A stretch of DNA of 64,000 nucleotides from JAGVPT01 sp964439265 (lineage in GTDB: Bacteria > Bacteroidota > Ignavibacteria > UBA10030 > UBA8401). The position numbers and the translations under genes are program-made. Below, piece by piece: positions 45,274-54,686 of the stretch. Positions within the stretch are counted from its first letter, which is position 1. Every line of letters begins with the position of its first letter. The notes under the pieces are model-generated. The model saw only the letters and a list, made by a program, of their open reading frames with translations. It ran no database searches and had not been told where the DNA came from. Where the stretch lies: NCBI GenBank assembly GCA_964439265.1, contig CAYTOA010000009.1:1-64000 (forward strand), read 5' to 3'.

Positions 45274-45765
45274 CTATTTTTTTTCTTGAACCTCGTAGAG
45301 TTCCTTGATCCTCTCGATCACCAATGTTGTTGAGTGACGTGGAACAAACGGAAGTGTAAGGACTCTTCCGCCTGAACTCTCAACAACGTCTCTCCCCACA
45401 ACATCCTCGACTTTCCAGTCGGCTCCTTTCACAAGAACGTCGGGCCGAAGCGCGTTGATAATATCATACGGCGTCTCCTCTTCGAAGATACAGACGGCGT
45501 CGACGGGGACTAACTGAGAGACGAGGAACGCACGGTCGCTTTCACCGACCACCGGACGGCGCGGGCCTTTTATCCTTTTTACGGAAGCATCGCTGTTTAT
45601 TCCGACGATCAATTCATCGCCCAGTGATTTTGCAGAGGCCAGATATTCGACGTGTCCCCGGTGCAGGATGTCAAACACGCCGTTCGTAAAAACGACCTTT
45701 TTTCCGGCCGATTTCCAACGAAGCCGTACCTCAATAAGTTCAGCAAGTGAGAGAACTTTTCCCAT
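45274..45765 (-). CDS. rfaE2: D-glycero-beta-D-manno-heptose 1-phosphate adenylyltransferase
   Basis: A 163-residue nucleotidyltransferase, equivalent to the C-terminal half of HldE. FTNGVFDILHRGHVEYL holds the HxGH nucleotide site, and VGINSDASVKRIKGPRRPV and VLVKGADW complete the family pattern. It activates heptose phosphate to ADP-heptose for the LPS inner core. The kinase half is a separate gene upstream. The stop TAG abuts the tamB start. Confidence 0.95.
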   Translation of the reverse strand: MGKVLSLAELIEVRLRWKSAGKKVVFTNGVFDILHRGHVEYLASAKSLGDELIVGINSDASVKRIKGPRRPVVGESDRAFLVSQLVPVDAVCIFEEETPYDIINALRPDVLVKGADWKVEDVVGRDVVESSGGRVLTLPFVPRHSTTLVIERIKELYEVQEKK

Positions 45766-45792
45766 GGCGATTCCGATCGAATGTTCTGAGCG

Positions 45793-46788
45793 TTAGGACT
45801 GGTAGGAAAGGACCGTTGCGAGCAATGCATCCGGCATAATGGGCACGATGCCGACTTCGCCGCATACCACACCGCCGGCAAAATTGGCCAGGCTCGCCGA
45901 TTCGTGAATTGACGCGCCCGAGGCCAATGCCATGGTGAGAGTAGCGATTACCGTATCGCCTGCGCCGGAGACATCGGCAACATGCTGGGCCCGGGTCGGC
46001 AGGTGCATAAGGGCACCCTGGTTATCCAATAAACTCATCCCTTGTTCGCCGAGTGTAATGAGGACGTTTTCCGCGTTCAATTTCCTTTTCAATAATTCTA
46101 GCGCTTCCCGAATGTCCTTGTCTGAAGCAAGCTTTACGCCCAACGCTTCTTCAACCTCTTTTCTATTCGGTTTGAAAACCGAGGCGTTTTTGTATTCGAA
46201 AAAATTCTGGAACTTCGGGTCTACGGTCACGATCTTTCCGTGTTCGCGGGCCATCCCGATGATCTGGTGAATCAACGAAGCGACAATGACACCCTTGTTG
46301 TAGTCTTCAAGGATGATCCCGTCCAAAGTATCGATGGTCTTGCGAAGAGCGGTGAGTATCTGCTCCTGCACTGAAGATGAAATGTCCCGCTTTTGTTCTT
46401 TGTCAATTCGAACAACATGCTGGCTGTGCGCGATAACGCGTGTTTTTACCGTGGTCGGCCTCGACGGGTCAATAACGATCCCGTTTGTTGGACATTCCTG
46501 ACCCGCGAGAAGTTTTGTCAGCAGAACGCCATTCTCATCGTCACCCACAACGCCGACCATGAGTGGCGATCCTCCAAGGGATTTAACGTTATTTGCAACG
46601 TTTGCCGCTCCGCCGAGCCGCTCCGTCTCCCGATCCACTTCCACAATTGGAACGGGGGCTTCGGGCGATATGCGGCCGACGCTCCCCCAAAGGTATTTGT
46701 CGATCATGACATCGCCGACGACGGCAATGCGTTTGTTCTTGAATTTAGCTAAGAGTTCTGTTAGTCTTATTGGGGAGAGCGTGGTCAC
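45793..46788 (-). CDS. rfaE1: D-glycero-beta-D-manno-heptose-7-phosphate kinase
   Basis: A 331-residue PfkB-family kinase, equivalent to the N-terminal half of HldE. VVGDVMIDKYLWGSVGRISPEAPVPIVEV is characteristic; RLGGAANVANNVKSLGG binds the sugar; VADVSGAGDTVIATL holds the catalytic Asp. It supplies heptose-1,7-bisphosphate. The start is GTG at 46788 with no clear Shine-Dalgarno site. Confidence 0.95.
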   Translation of the reverse strand: MTTLSPIRLTELLAKFKNKRIAVVGDVMIDKYLWGSVGRISPEAPVPIVEVDRETERLGGAANVANNVKSLGGSPLMVGVVGDDENGVLLTKLLAGQECPTNGIVIDPSRPTTVKTRVIAHSQHVVRIDKEQKRDISSSVQEQILTALRKTIDTLDGIILEDYNKGVIVASLIHQIIGMAREHGKIVTVDPKFQNFFEYKNASVFKPNRKEVEEALGVKLASDKDIREALELLKRKLNAENVLITLGEQGMSLLDNQGALMHLPTRAQHVADVSGAGDTVIATLTMALASGASIHESASLANFAGGVVCGEVGIVPIMPDALLATVLSYQS

Positions 46789-46860
46789 TCAGTTTTTAGC
46801 GTAAGTAATTGAAACATTGAGAGATACGGAAATATAGCATTTTGACAGGCGACAATCAAT

Positions 46861-46898
46861 AAAAAAGGCTGCTGTGATCGCTCACAGCAGCCCTTTTT
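46861..46898 (-). terminator. Bidirectional rho-independent terminator
   Basis: GGCTGCTGTGA and TCACAGCAGCC form a perfect 11-bp stem around TCGC, with six Ts on the minus-strand side and five on the plus side. It ends the nine-haem cytochrome gene (minus strand). Confidence 0.93.
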
Positions 46899-46922
46899 CG
46901 CTTAGTTTAGGCGAAACAACCG

Positions 46923-49034
46923 TTACTTCATCAACAACATTTTCTTTGTGACAACGTAATTCGCAGCGCCCTTCGACTCAGCAACGAGTCTGTAGAAGTA
47001 GATACCGCTGGCAACCGATGTACCATGGTTGTTCGTTCCATTCCAGGTCACTTTGTAGTTTCCTGAAACGATCTCGCCGCTGGTCAGGGTCTTTACCAGT
47101 TCGCCGAGAATGTTATACACATTCAACTGGATCGTCGACGCAGTCGGAATTGAGAATTCGATATTCGTCGTCGGGTTGAACGGGTTCGGATAGTTCTGGC
47201 TTACCGCAAACGTCGACGGGGTATTCTGATTTACAACTTTCACGCCCGTCGGGAAGAATCCGAGAGCCTTCTGCAAAAGAGCCACGGTGTATTTTGCGTT
47301 GTGCATGCCGCCGCTTCCATCGCTCGTCACAAAGGCGTACGTATACAGATTTCGGACAAGATCCGGCCTATTATAGACCGCGACGCTGTCTGCGTGGTTC
47401 GAATCTGTTATCGGCTGACCGGTAGTGGCGTCGATCGGCAGTTTGGCTTTCAGTTGAGCTATTAACCCAGCGATCTCTGTCTGAACTCCTTCGACCTTTC
47501 CATTGTGATCGTAATCGTAGCTTGCTTTGATGTCATCAAATTTCTGGATCTGCGGTCCATGGCAAGTTTTGCACGCATCGACGCGGTCGTGCATAACGCC
47601 CGTACCAGCCGTATCTTGCATCGTCAATGTGTGATCGCCTCCAGGCATATGGCAGGTCACGCAAGCGTCTGCAACACCGGTATGAGTCGTTAAGCCGGTG
47701 AGGCTGCTGTCTCCGTACTGGTACGCATTCTGACCCATGAGCATATCGGTTTGCGGGTTGCCGTGCGGACCGTAGTGGCTTGAGAAGCCATAGTAAGGAG
47801 CATTTGACGTAACCTTTGTAGCAACATTATTTCGTGACCGATGGCAATTCATGCAAAGCTGACCGACACCGCCTGATTGGATGTGGAATCCGTTCTTAAG
47901 TGTATCGACGGATACGGTTCTCAATTGATTCGGATTCGCAGCGCTGTGCGGATCATGGCAAACTGAGCAGGTGATAGGATAACTTGCATCAGAAGCTGCA
48001 CTCCAATTGGGGTCCGACGCAGGCTTGCCGTCTGATACCCATTTCACAAATGCGCTGCCGCTATGGCATGGGAAGCAGCTCGCCGAGACCGCATCTTTTC
48101 CCGCAAGTGGCATCGTCGCGTGATCGGACATTGCCCAATACGTTCCAGAGACATGTCTCGGGGGGGCATCGTGGCAGGATTGGCAAACACCTGCATCCAA
48201 CGAGCGGCCAATTTTCGAAATATCTCCATTGTGATCTTTTCCAGGTCCATGGCAGCTCTCGCAGCCAATGGTTGACACTGAAACAAGCGGTGCATAACTT
48301 CTCGCCATCACATTGTAAATCGAGGTGTCACCATTGTTAATTAAATAGCTGGTTCCGGATTTCGTCTTTCCCTTAAATGCTGTTGTATCCCATCCGAGGG
48401 AGTGAGCGGCGTATCCAAAATTTCCATTGTTCGCTGTAAGGTCGTATCCAGTCGTGTGACATTTCCAGCAGCTCGCTGAATAAGTTCCTTGACCGAATGC
48501 ATTGACTTCTAACTGTCCCATGATTCCTTGCTTGTAGATCAAGGCATGGTCCGTGGTTTGCCATCCGGTATTGTTTGAAGAATGGCAGGTTCCGCATGAG
48601 AGGCCGGAGGTATTCGGATTTCCAAGATATGTACTAACCCAGAATGTATCCTGATCCGATACCGCTCCGCCGTTCACCGAAACTTTAACAATATAGGTCC
48701 CGGTGGAGTCTGCCGTGAAGCTTGAAGATTGTTTACTCAAGCTGTCCATTACTGCATTGGAGCCGGTCGGCCGAGAAACAAACGACCATGCGAACGACGT
48801 TACCGCTGTCGCACCGGAGCCTGTCGTATCTGCATACACATACGCTCTTGCTCCTTTACCGAACACCTTCAGACCCGTCGTCGCCATATTGGCGCTCTTG
48901 CCTATGGCCGCCAGTTTTCCGGGCGACATCGGCACTACTGTCAACTTCACTGCTTGCGCCATTGTTTCCATCGACATAAATGCGAGGAAGCAACAGACAA
49001 GAAGTGCTCTCAAAATGTTATCAAATCTTTTCAT
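46923..49034 (-). CDS. Nine-haem c-type cytochrome with T9SS sorting tail
   Basis: A 703-residue secreted cytochrome. A signal peptide (1-27) is followed by a PKD/Ig-like domain (about 30-135). Then come nine CxxCH haem sites: CGTCH, CWKCH, CESCH, CQSCH, CFPCH, CSVCH, CMNCH, CVTCH and CKTCH. Several extra His residues could be distal ligands. The last ~85 residues are a T9SS tail with NYPNPFNPTTNIEFSIP. Such a tail would place the haems on or beyond the outer membrane, so extracellular electron transfer or a surface reductase role is the obvious idea. No partner porin or maturation gene is adjacent. GGAG precedes the ATG; a strong terminator follows. Confidence 0.92.
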   Translation of the reverse strand: MKRFDNILRALLVCCFLAFMSMETMAQAVKLTVVPMSPGKLAAIGKSANMATTGLKVFGKGARAYVYADTTGSGATAVTSFAWSFVSRPTGSNAVMDSLSKQSSSFTADSTGTYIVKVSVNGGAVSDQDTFWVSTYLGNPNTSGLSCGTCHSSNNTGWQTTDHALIYKQGIMGQLEVNAFGQGTYSASCWKCHTTGYDLTANNGNFGYAAHSLGWDTTAFKGKTKSGTSYLINNGDTSIYNVMARSYAPLVSVSTIGCESCHGPGKDHNGDISKIGRSLDAGVCQSCHDAPPRHVSGTYWAMSDHATMPLAGKDAVSASCFPCHSGSAFVKWVSDGKPASDPNWSAASDASYPITCSVCHDPHSAANPNQLRTVSVDTLKNGFHIQSGGVGQLCMNCHRSRNNVATKVTSNAPYYGFSSHYGPHGNPQTDMLMGQNAYQYGDSSLTGLTTHTGVADACVTCHMPGGDHTLTMQDTAGTGVMHDRVDACKTCHGPQIQKFDDIKASYDYDHNGKVEGVQTEIAGLIAQLKAKLPIDATTGQPITDSNHADSVAVYNRPDLVRNLYTYAFVTSDGSGGMHNAKYTVALLQKALGFFPTGVKVVNQNTPSTFAVSQNYPNPFNPTTNIEFSIPTASTIQLNVYNILGELVKTLTSGEIVSGNYKVTWNGTNNHGTSVASGIYFYRLVAESKGAANYVVTKKMLLMK

Positions 49035-49489
49035 TGTATTCTCCAGGTTTCAATGTTTTAGAAATCCTCTCACACGCCAAAGCCCTAAACCCTGCCTTTT
49101 TGTGTGTTATGAAGGATCTAGTATCGATTTATAGTTACAATATTTGTGCCACTACTGATTCGTATAATCCAGGCTGGGGGACATCCAAAACGTCTCAATA
49201 AACAGAAAATTCAACGTTTACCATTTCAACAATTTGCCTTTTCCTAGAAATAGCGCCGCAAATTTCCAGAAAAGTGGAAAAAGGGCGAAGGCGGGCTGTT
49301 GTGGTGCAATCGGGGCAAATAGCTGGTCTTTCTTCAAAAGGGAGGCTGAACGGAGAGTTCGGGGATAGAAAAGGCATAAATAAAAAAGGTGCGAAAAACC
49401 GGTTTTCGCACCTCTCTTGCCCTCTTACTTTGGGAACTGACTGTCAGATAAGATCAGAGAATTAGGCCGTTTGATCTCTATACTTCCCC
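49035..49489. other. Intergenic region
   Basis: Contains the leader of the cytochrome gene and, at 49381-49412, a terminator. No gene is supported in the rest. Confidence 0.5.
49381..49412 (-). terminator. Rho-independent terminator of the FadL-like gene
   Basis: GGTGCGAAAA and TTTTCGCACC form a 10-bp stem. On the minus strand a T-run (TTTTTTA) follows directly. It lies 78 bp after the stop at 49490. Confidence 0.88.
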
Positions 49490-50959
49490 TCAGAACCTAT
49501 AAGAAATAGTCAGATCAATATTCGTAGTCGAAATGCTTTCGTCCGTTCGGGAAGGATCGACCATCGTTGCATCGCTGTAATTGTTATGGTATGTTTTGAA
49601 TGACCCGAACATTGCCGCAACATCGAACATCACATTATTCTGCAATAAAACGCCCGCACCCGCCGTAAAGGTTGTCTGACCGAACGATGACGGGTCGCCG
49701 GAGTAGGCTGAGGGTTTAAATGAATAGCCCGCCCTCACCCGAAATTCGGTCTTTGGAATTTCAAATTCTCCGCCCACAGCATAGTTGAGCGTCGAGCGGA
49801 ACTCTTGTTTCAGGAAGTTATTCTTGCTCTCAAGCTCACTGTTGTCGGTCCATTGAATTTGCGTCCAATCGGTGTACTCGATCTGCCCCGACAACAACAG
49901 CCCTTCAAACGGGGAGTATGAAGCGCCGGCCCCAAACACCCACGGCGACGTCAGGCCATAATTGGTATTAAAATCGTTAGCCAAAAAGTATCCCGTTGTG
50001 TCATCAAATGCGCTTTGCCCGGCCTCCGAATATTTCTCGTGGACAGTCATAGAAGTCGGCGTCTTGATCGTGAGGCCAAATCGTGCAATGTCCTCGAACC
50101 TGTACATAAATCCAAACATGACATTCACCCCGTTCAATTCGCTGGTGAGCGTGTTGTCGTAATTGAACGCGCTGAATTCTCTATATAACGAGTCAGGAAG
50201 TACATTTCCGGACCCATCGTAGAACCGTGTCGGGTCGTTGTATATGTTGTGTGCATCAGTCTCGGAATAATTCCGATCGTAATTGTACGTGCCGTTAATG
50301 AGATTGATCGTCATCCCGAATGATAGATCTTTATCGATGTCGATCGCGCCGGAAAACGCCCATGTTCCGATACTGCCGCTCTCCTGCACGTTGCCTCTCT
50401 GCTGCACGTTCTTTTGGATTGGAGTATAGCCATTTGAATTGATCAAATACGTTTGGAAAGGGATATCATAAGGATCATTATTAGGATCATTGCTATAAAG
50501 CGATGATATGATAGAGCTTTTTGGATTGAAGCCGTTGAATGCAAGTGCCGTGGTATAATTGTTGACCCTGTTGTACCCGGCAGCGAACACCAGGCTTCCA
50601 CGCGAAGTAGGTACGGGAAACACGAATCCTACATCATCCAGCGCCGTACTCGTATTGGTCGCCGTCTGCGACGTTCCAAAGAACGCTGCGTTGTTTGAAT
50701 AATTAGTATTAACGATGCCTCCCGTGAACTCGAGCCTCTTCATCTGCGCCAAACCAGCCGGGTTCCAAAAAGTAGCGCTGTAGTCATCCGAAACACCGAT
50801 ATAAGCTCCCCCCATGCTTTGTGCTCTGGAGCCGACTCCAAATCCCACTGAAGAAAAACGGAGGGCGCCATCGGCGGATTGCGATTGAGCAACGGATGTA
50901 CGGAGCGTCAATAATCCGAAAATAAGAATGATGGATTGTGTAATGCGATTTGTTTTCAT
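49490..50959 (-). CDS. FadL/PorV-superfamily outer membrane protein
   Basis: A 489-residue beta-barrel protein with a signal peptide (about 1-26). The N-terminal hatch signature VGSRAQSMGGAYIGVSDDYSATFWNPAGLAQ is shared by FadL/OmpP1 and the PorV/PorQ T9SS proteins. The C-terminal part (NYAVGGEFEIPKTEFRVRAGYSFKPSAYSG) resembles FadL/OmpP1 more than PorV. It ends ISYRF, a typical barrel terminus. It may import hydrophobic substrates; PorV-like function cannot be excluded. A strong GGAGGAG site precedes the ATG. Confidence 0.85.
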   Translation of the reverse strand: MKTNRITQSIILIFGLLTLRTSVAQSQSADGALRFSSVGFGVGSRAQSMGGAYIGVSDDYSATFWNPAGLAQMKRLEFTGGIVNTNYSNNAAFFGTSQTATNTSTALDDVGFVFPVPTSRGSLVFAAGYNRVNNYTTALAFNGFNPKSSIISSLYSNDPNNDPYDIPFQTYLINSNGYTPIQKNVQQRGNVQESGSIGTWAFSGAIDIDKDLSFGMTINLINGTYNYDRNYSETDAHNIYNDPTRFYDGSGNVLPDSLYREFSAFNYDNTLTSELNGVNVMFGFMYRFEDIARFGLTIKTPTSMTVHEKYSEAGQSAFDDTTGYFLANDFNTNYGLTSPWVFGAGASYSPFEGLLLSGQIEYTDWTQIQWTDNSELESKNNFLKQEFRSTLNYAVGGEFEIPKTEFRVRAGYSFKPSAYSGDPSSFGQTTFTAGAGVLLQNNVMFDVAAMFGSFKTYHNNYSDATMVDPSRTDESISTTNIDLTISYRF

Positions 50960-51329
50960 AGATCTCCTCCGCTTCCTGATCCCTTCCGTCTCCGCGATCC
51001 TAACCGGTCCTTCGCATGGCTTGTGCCGGTGCAGCTAGAGTGTTGCCCGTTGTCCTGCTGCGATCGGTTGTCGTTCCGCTCGCTGAAAGAGCGGAGGCAG
51101 CCGGAGGGGCGGTGCAGTAGTTATTGTAGTGGTTGTGGTGACTGTTGTTGCGTATTTACGTGTTAAAAAAATTAACTTTCCGTATCAAATGCGGCTCATC
51201 AAGTACGGTGGCGCGATTCTTGCTCGAGTCAACAATAGCGGCACCATTCTCTTGGTTTCAAAAGCATCCGCCATTGATCCGCTCCACTCTCATGTGCAAG
51301 ATCCTCTCTCGCAAGCCTGAATTCTTCGG
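50960..51329. other. Intergenic region
   Basis: No gene is supported. A GC-rich part (51040-51115) has a small hairpin CCGCTC/GAGCGG. The rest is AT-rich near 51150-51200 and may hold the promoter of the FadL-like gene or the end of the lipoprotein transcript. Confidence 0.4.
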
Positions 51330-52286
51330 TTACCTCCCCCTGCCGCCCCCGGACCTTCCACCTCCGCCGCCTCCGCCACGACTCCCGCCGCTGCTTCGAC
51401 CACCGCCGCTCCAACCGCCGCCACTGCTTCTCCCGCCTGAGCGCTGCGGGGAGGAATAGTGAGGAGTTCCTTGGCGACCTGATTGTCTTCCCTGTGAGCC
51501 GGCTACCCGCGTCGGCTGCATTCGACCCCTTTGTTGGTAAGATTGACGGACGCTGGTTGCGTTCCGCACCGGGTTATTCGTATTTCTTCTTTGGCTTGCC
51601 GACTGCGTCTGGTCAGCCACTCTGTTGCGATTCCCAGAAGTCACGGTCGATGCTTTCGCCCTCTGCCACCACGGAACTTCCTGCCGCGAACGCGTTTGGG
51701 ACGCAACTGCTGTGCCGGCAACAGGCACAGTCGAAGTTCTTGCTCGAGATGAAACTGTGCCGCCTGCATATGGGACGCCTCCCCGCGAACCCGCTGCTCC
51801 TCTGCCTCCGAAGTAGCCGATTCCGCCCCTCGTGCTGCCTATCGTTCTTGTTCTACCCGCAAAGTACCCTCGACCGTGCTCGCCGCGATAGCCTCGATAT
51901 CCAAATCCTCCGCCGTAATACGGCCAATAACCGTAGCCCCAGCCCCAATACGGAGAATATCCAGTCCAGTACGGACCTGGGTACCAACACTGGTCATACC
52001 ATGGATCGTAACAAATGTTCGATCCCCAGATATAAGCGGGGGGACAGTAATAATCGAACGATGCGCGGTAATTCGACTCGCGATAATCATCGTCGGAAAA
52101 ATAGTTCGCTCCTGTGGTGTCGTTCGAACTATTTGTCGAATCGTTGTATACATAATCGTCGCCGCTGTCCCGGCCGACAGAACTTCCTTCGCTCATGCTT
52201 TCCATATGAGTGTAACATCCGGCAAAGAAAAACCCGGCAGCCGGAATAAACAGCAAAATATTGAACAGGCTTCGTAGTGTTTTCAT
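51330..52286 (-). CDS. Gly/Tyr/Arg-rich low-complexity lipoprotein
   Basis: A 318-residue predicted lipoprotein. The signal ends in a lipobox (FFFAGC). An acidic, Ser/Asp-rich linker is followed by an aromatic segment rich in Tyr, Trp and Pro (DPWYDQCWYPGPYWTGYSPY). A Gly/Arg region with repeated RG and GGR steps leads to a C-terminal run of GGR/SGG. I recognise no family. The RGG-like tail resembles nucleic-acid-binding or phase-separating tails, though here on the envelope. The aromatic region could stick to a surface. AAGGAGG lies upstream of the ATG. Confidence 0.8.
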   Translation of the reverse strand: MKTLRSLFNILLFIPAAGFFFAGCYTHMESMSEGSSVGRDSGDDYVYNDSTNSSNDTTGANYFSDDDYRESNYRASFDYYCPPAYIWGSNICYDPWYDQCWYPGPYWTGYSPYWGWGYGYWPYYGGGFGYRGYRGEHGRGYFAGRTRTIGSTRGGIGYFGGRGAAGSRGGVPYAGGTVSSRARTSTVPVAGTAVASQTRSRQEVPWWQRAKASTVTSGNRNRVADQTQSASQRRNTNNPVRNATSVRQSYQQRGRMQPTRVAGSQGRQSGRQGTPHYSSPQRSGGRSSGGGWSGGGRSSGGSRGGGGGGGRSGGGRGR

Positions 52287-52366
52287 AGTTTTGATTCCTT
52301 CCTCCTTCTGAGGTCGTCATTACTAACAACACCCTGAAGGACAGCATCATTCCCGCGATTCCGATC

Positions 52367-53128
52367 TTACAGCGCTCTTACATATTCCACTTCGATCGTT
52401 CTGTTTCCAATTGAAACGTTGTTTTGATTCCTTACGAGATTCTTCAGGTCGCATCCTAGCGTGAACCCGTTACCCCATGACCAGCGCAAGCCTGCATTCA
52501 AGTACCCTCTCCCTTTGCCGACGACGCCGATATTATCATTCAGCCCAAAGTCATACTCGGAAAGGAGTGAAATATCGGGGCCCAATGATTTTTCAGCGCC
52601 GACAAAAAAGTCCAGATTGCTGTTCCCGTCCTTGTTCTCAAGACTGTAATTTGTTCCGCCATGGATGCTCAGATTACCCATGAAAGCATAATTCTTGCTC
52701 GCGGATGCGTAAAATCCCCGCGACTTAATCGTGAAGCGTTGTACGCTATCAATGTACGTTTCCTTACCCTGTGAGTCAAACCCAAGCGCGATGGCAGGCA
52801 TCGCCATCGTTTCATCGAACAACCGGAATTTGACGTTCACACCCGGAAGTTTTTGCATCGTAATATTATCGTGCCCGATGATTCCCGTACCGCCGTACGA
52901 AATTCCAAAATTCAGACGATCAAGCGCACCGGCTGTCAGCGCGACCATCATTCCGCCTTGCTGAAAGAAATCGACATCCATCGCAAATCCTCCGCGCTTC
53001 AAAAGTCCCGCAGTCGGCGTATCTATTATATATCGCGGTTCGATGTTAGCGGCATCACCTGCCGAATTCTGTGCCATCAATGAACATTGAACGATCAACA
53101 ATGACCAGGTCAATAACAGCTTCTTCAA
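52367..53128 (-). CDS. Putative outer-membrane barrel protein of unknown function
   Basis: About 253 residues. A signal peptide (LLLTWSLLIVQCSLMAQ) is followed by alternating hydrophobic/polar strands (GGFAMDVDFFQQGGMMVALTAG, LNFGISYGGTGIIGHDN, FYASASKNYAFMGNLSIHGGTNYSL). This pattern resembles YjbH-like or other 12-strand barrels, but I cannot assign a family firmly. The start is TTG at 53128, with AAGGAA 5-6 bases upstream. The signal peptide is partly encoded by a dispersed repeat also found in lhr. It lies upstream of the RGG lipoprotein on the same strand. Confidence 0.65.
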   Translation of the reverse strand: MKKLLLTWSLLIVQCSLMAQNSAGDAANIEPRYIIDTPTAGLLKRGGFAMDVDFFQQGGMMVALTAGALDRLNFGISYGGTGIIGHDNITMQKLPGVNVKFRLFDETMAMPAIALGFDSQGKETYIDSVQRFTIKSRGFYASASKNYAFMGNLSIHGGTNYSLENKDGNSNLDFFVGAEKSLGPDISLLSEYDFGLNDNIGVVGKGRGYLNAGLRWSWGNGFTLGCDLKNLVRNQNNVSIGNRTIEVEYVRAL

Positions 53129-53215
53129 TGATGTTCCTTCCAATTGGTTAGACGAATCTTACTTCAATAAGTTTACTGTTGAAGCAATCTAATTCTGGTG
53201 CAACGTATGAAAATT

Positions 53216-54661
53216 TCACTCCTTTTTCCATGTTGTGCCGTCTTTTGTATCTTCAAGCACAATGCCGAGGGCCTTGATGCCGTCCCGGATCTTATCAGAC
53301 AGTGCCCACATTTTTTGATTTCGTATTTCCTTCCTCACATCAATGATCAAGTCCGTCAATCCTGCCTCGGCAGAACCATCTAAAGCAGCAGATGACGTCG
53401 CAGAAAGGGGAAGGCCAAGAATCCCTGAACCAAATTCGTCAAAAAACTTATCGAGTTCGAGAAGCGTATTCTCCGTCGGCAGCATTCCCGGCTGCAGCCA
53501 ATCGTTGACATTGGACGCGAGGTCAAAGAGGACTGCGATCGCTTTCGGCGTGTTGAAGTCGTCGTCCATCGCACCGACAAAGTCGTTTCGAAACGGCTTT
53601 AAATCTCTTTCCAATATCCCGAACGATGACGAACGTTTTGCAAAATCAACGGCTTCGTGCATTCTCCGAACCGTATTCTGGAGTTTTGCAAAGCCCGTCT
53701 TCGATGCTTCCAACGCCTGCTCGCTAAAATCCAGCGTACTTCGGTAATGGCTTTGGAGGATGAAAAAGCGAATGACGGCAGGTTCGAATTTTTTGAACAG
53801 GTCCTTAAGTGTGACAAAATTGCCGAGCGATTTCGACATCTTCTGGCCATTCACCGTTACCAGGTTATTGTGGATCCAATACTTGACAAACGGCTTGCCG
53901 GTTGCGGATTCGCTTTGTGCAATCTCGCACTCATGATGCGGGAATTGGTTGTCCAGCCCTCCCCCATGAATATCGAACGTTTCGCCGAGATATTTCATCG
54001 ACATCGCCGAACACTCGATATGCCACCCGGGAAAACCTTCGCCCCACGGGCTCTGCCATCGCATGATGTGCTCAGGCTCGGCCTTTTTCCAGAGCGCGAA
54101 ATCCTCGGGATTCCGTTTTTCGGTTTTCAATTCCACACGCGTCCCCTCTTTCATATCATCGATCGTTCTGCCGGACAGCTTTCCGTAGTTTGCGAACTTC
54201 CGGACATCGAAGTAGACGGAGCCGTTCACCTCGTAGGCGTGTCCGTTCGCAAGCAATTTTTTCACGATCTCGATCTGCTCAATAATATGTCCCGAGGCCC
54301 GCGGAGATATATCGGGGCGGAGGACATTGAGGGCATCCATGTCGTCAAAATAGCTTCGTGTGATCATTTCCGCGATCTGCATCGGGTGGACCTTGTCGAG
54401 GCGCGATTGCTTCAGCATCCTGTCTTCGCCGTCGTCGAGTAAATGTCCGACATCGGTAATGTTCTGCACGTACAGCACTTTGTTGCCGAGATGACGGAGA
54501 TAGCGGACGATCACGTCGAACGAAACATAGCTCTTGCCGTGGCCGACGTGCGAATGACTGTAAACGGTTGGTCCGCACACGTACATCCCGACGTAGCCTT
54601 CATAGATCGGTTTGAATTCTTCTTTTTGACGGGTAAGGGTATTGTAAATTGTTAATGGCAT
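53216..54661 (-). CDS. cysS: Cysteinyl-tRNA synthetase
   Basis: A 481-residue class I aminoacyl-tRNA synthetase. MYVCGPTVYSHSHVGHGKSYVSFD gives the Zn-binding Cys and an HxGH motif. ECSAMSMKYLG and HHECEIAQSES give further zinc ligands. KMSKSLGNFVTL is the second signature motif. The C-terminal anticodon-binding helices are present, so the gene is complete. Its start is 25 bp from the end of the four-helix gene. Confidence 0.97.
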   Translation of the reverse strand: MPLTIYNTLTRQKEEFKPIYEGYVGMYVCGPTVYSHSHVGHGKSYVSFDVIVRYLRHLGNKVLYVQNITDVGHLLDDGEDRMLKQSRLDKVHPMQIAEMITRSYFDDMDALNVLRPDISPRASGHIIEQIEIVKKLLANGHAYEVNGSVYFDVRKFANYGKLSGRTIDDMKEGTRVELKTEKRNPEDFALWKKAEPEHIMRWQSPWGEGFPGWHIECSAMSMKYLGETFDIHGGGLDNQFPHHECEIAQSESATGKPFVKYWIHNNLVTVNGQKMSKSLGNFVTLKDLFKKFEPAVIRFFILQSHYRSTLDFSEQALEASKTGFAKLQNTVRRMHEAVDFAKRSSSFGILERDLKPFRNDFVGAMDDDFNTPKAIAVLFDLASNVNDWLQPGMLPTENTLLELDKFFDEFGSGILGLPLSATSSAALDGSAEAGLTDLIIDVRKEIRNQKMWALSDKIRDGIKALGIVLEDTKDGTTWKKE

Positions 54662-54686
54662 TTTTTGAGAGGCTGGATTCTGGGTG

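Noticed and set aside
51494..52249. A 251-codon plus-strand frame opposite the RGG lipoprotein
   Set aside because: The minus strand has lipobox, ribosome site and consistent composition. The plus frame shows Ser/Arg/Leu-rich noise.
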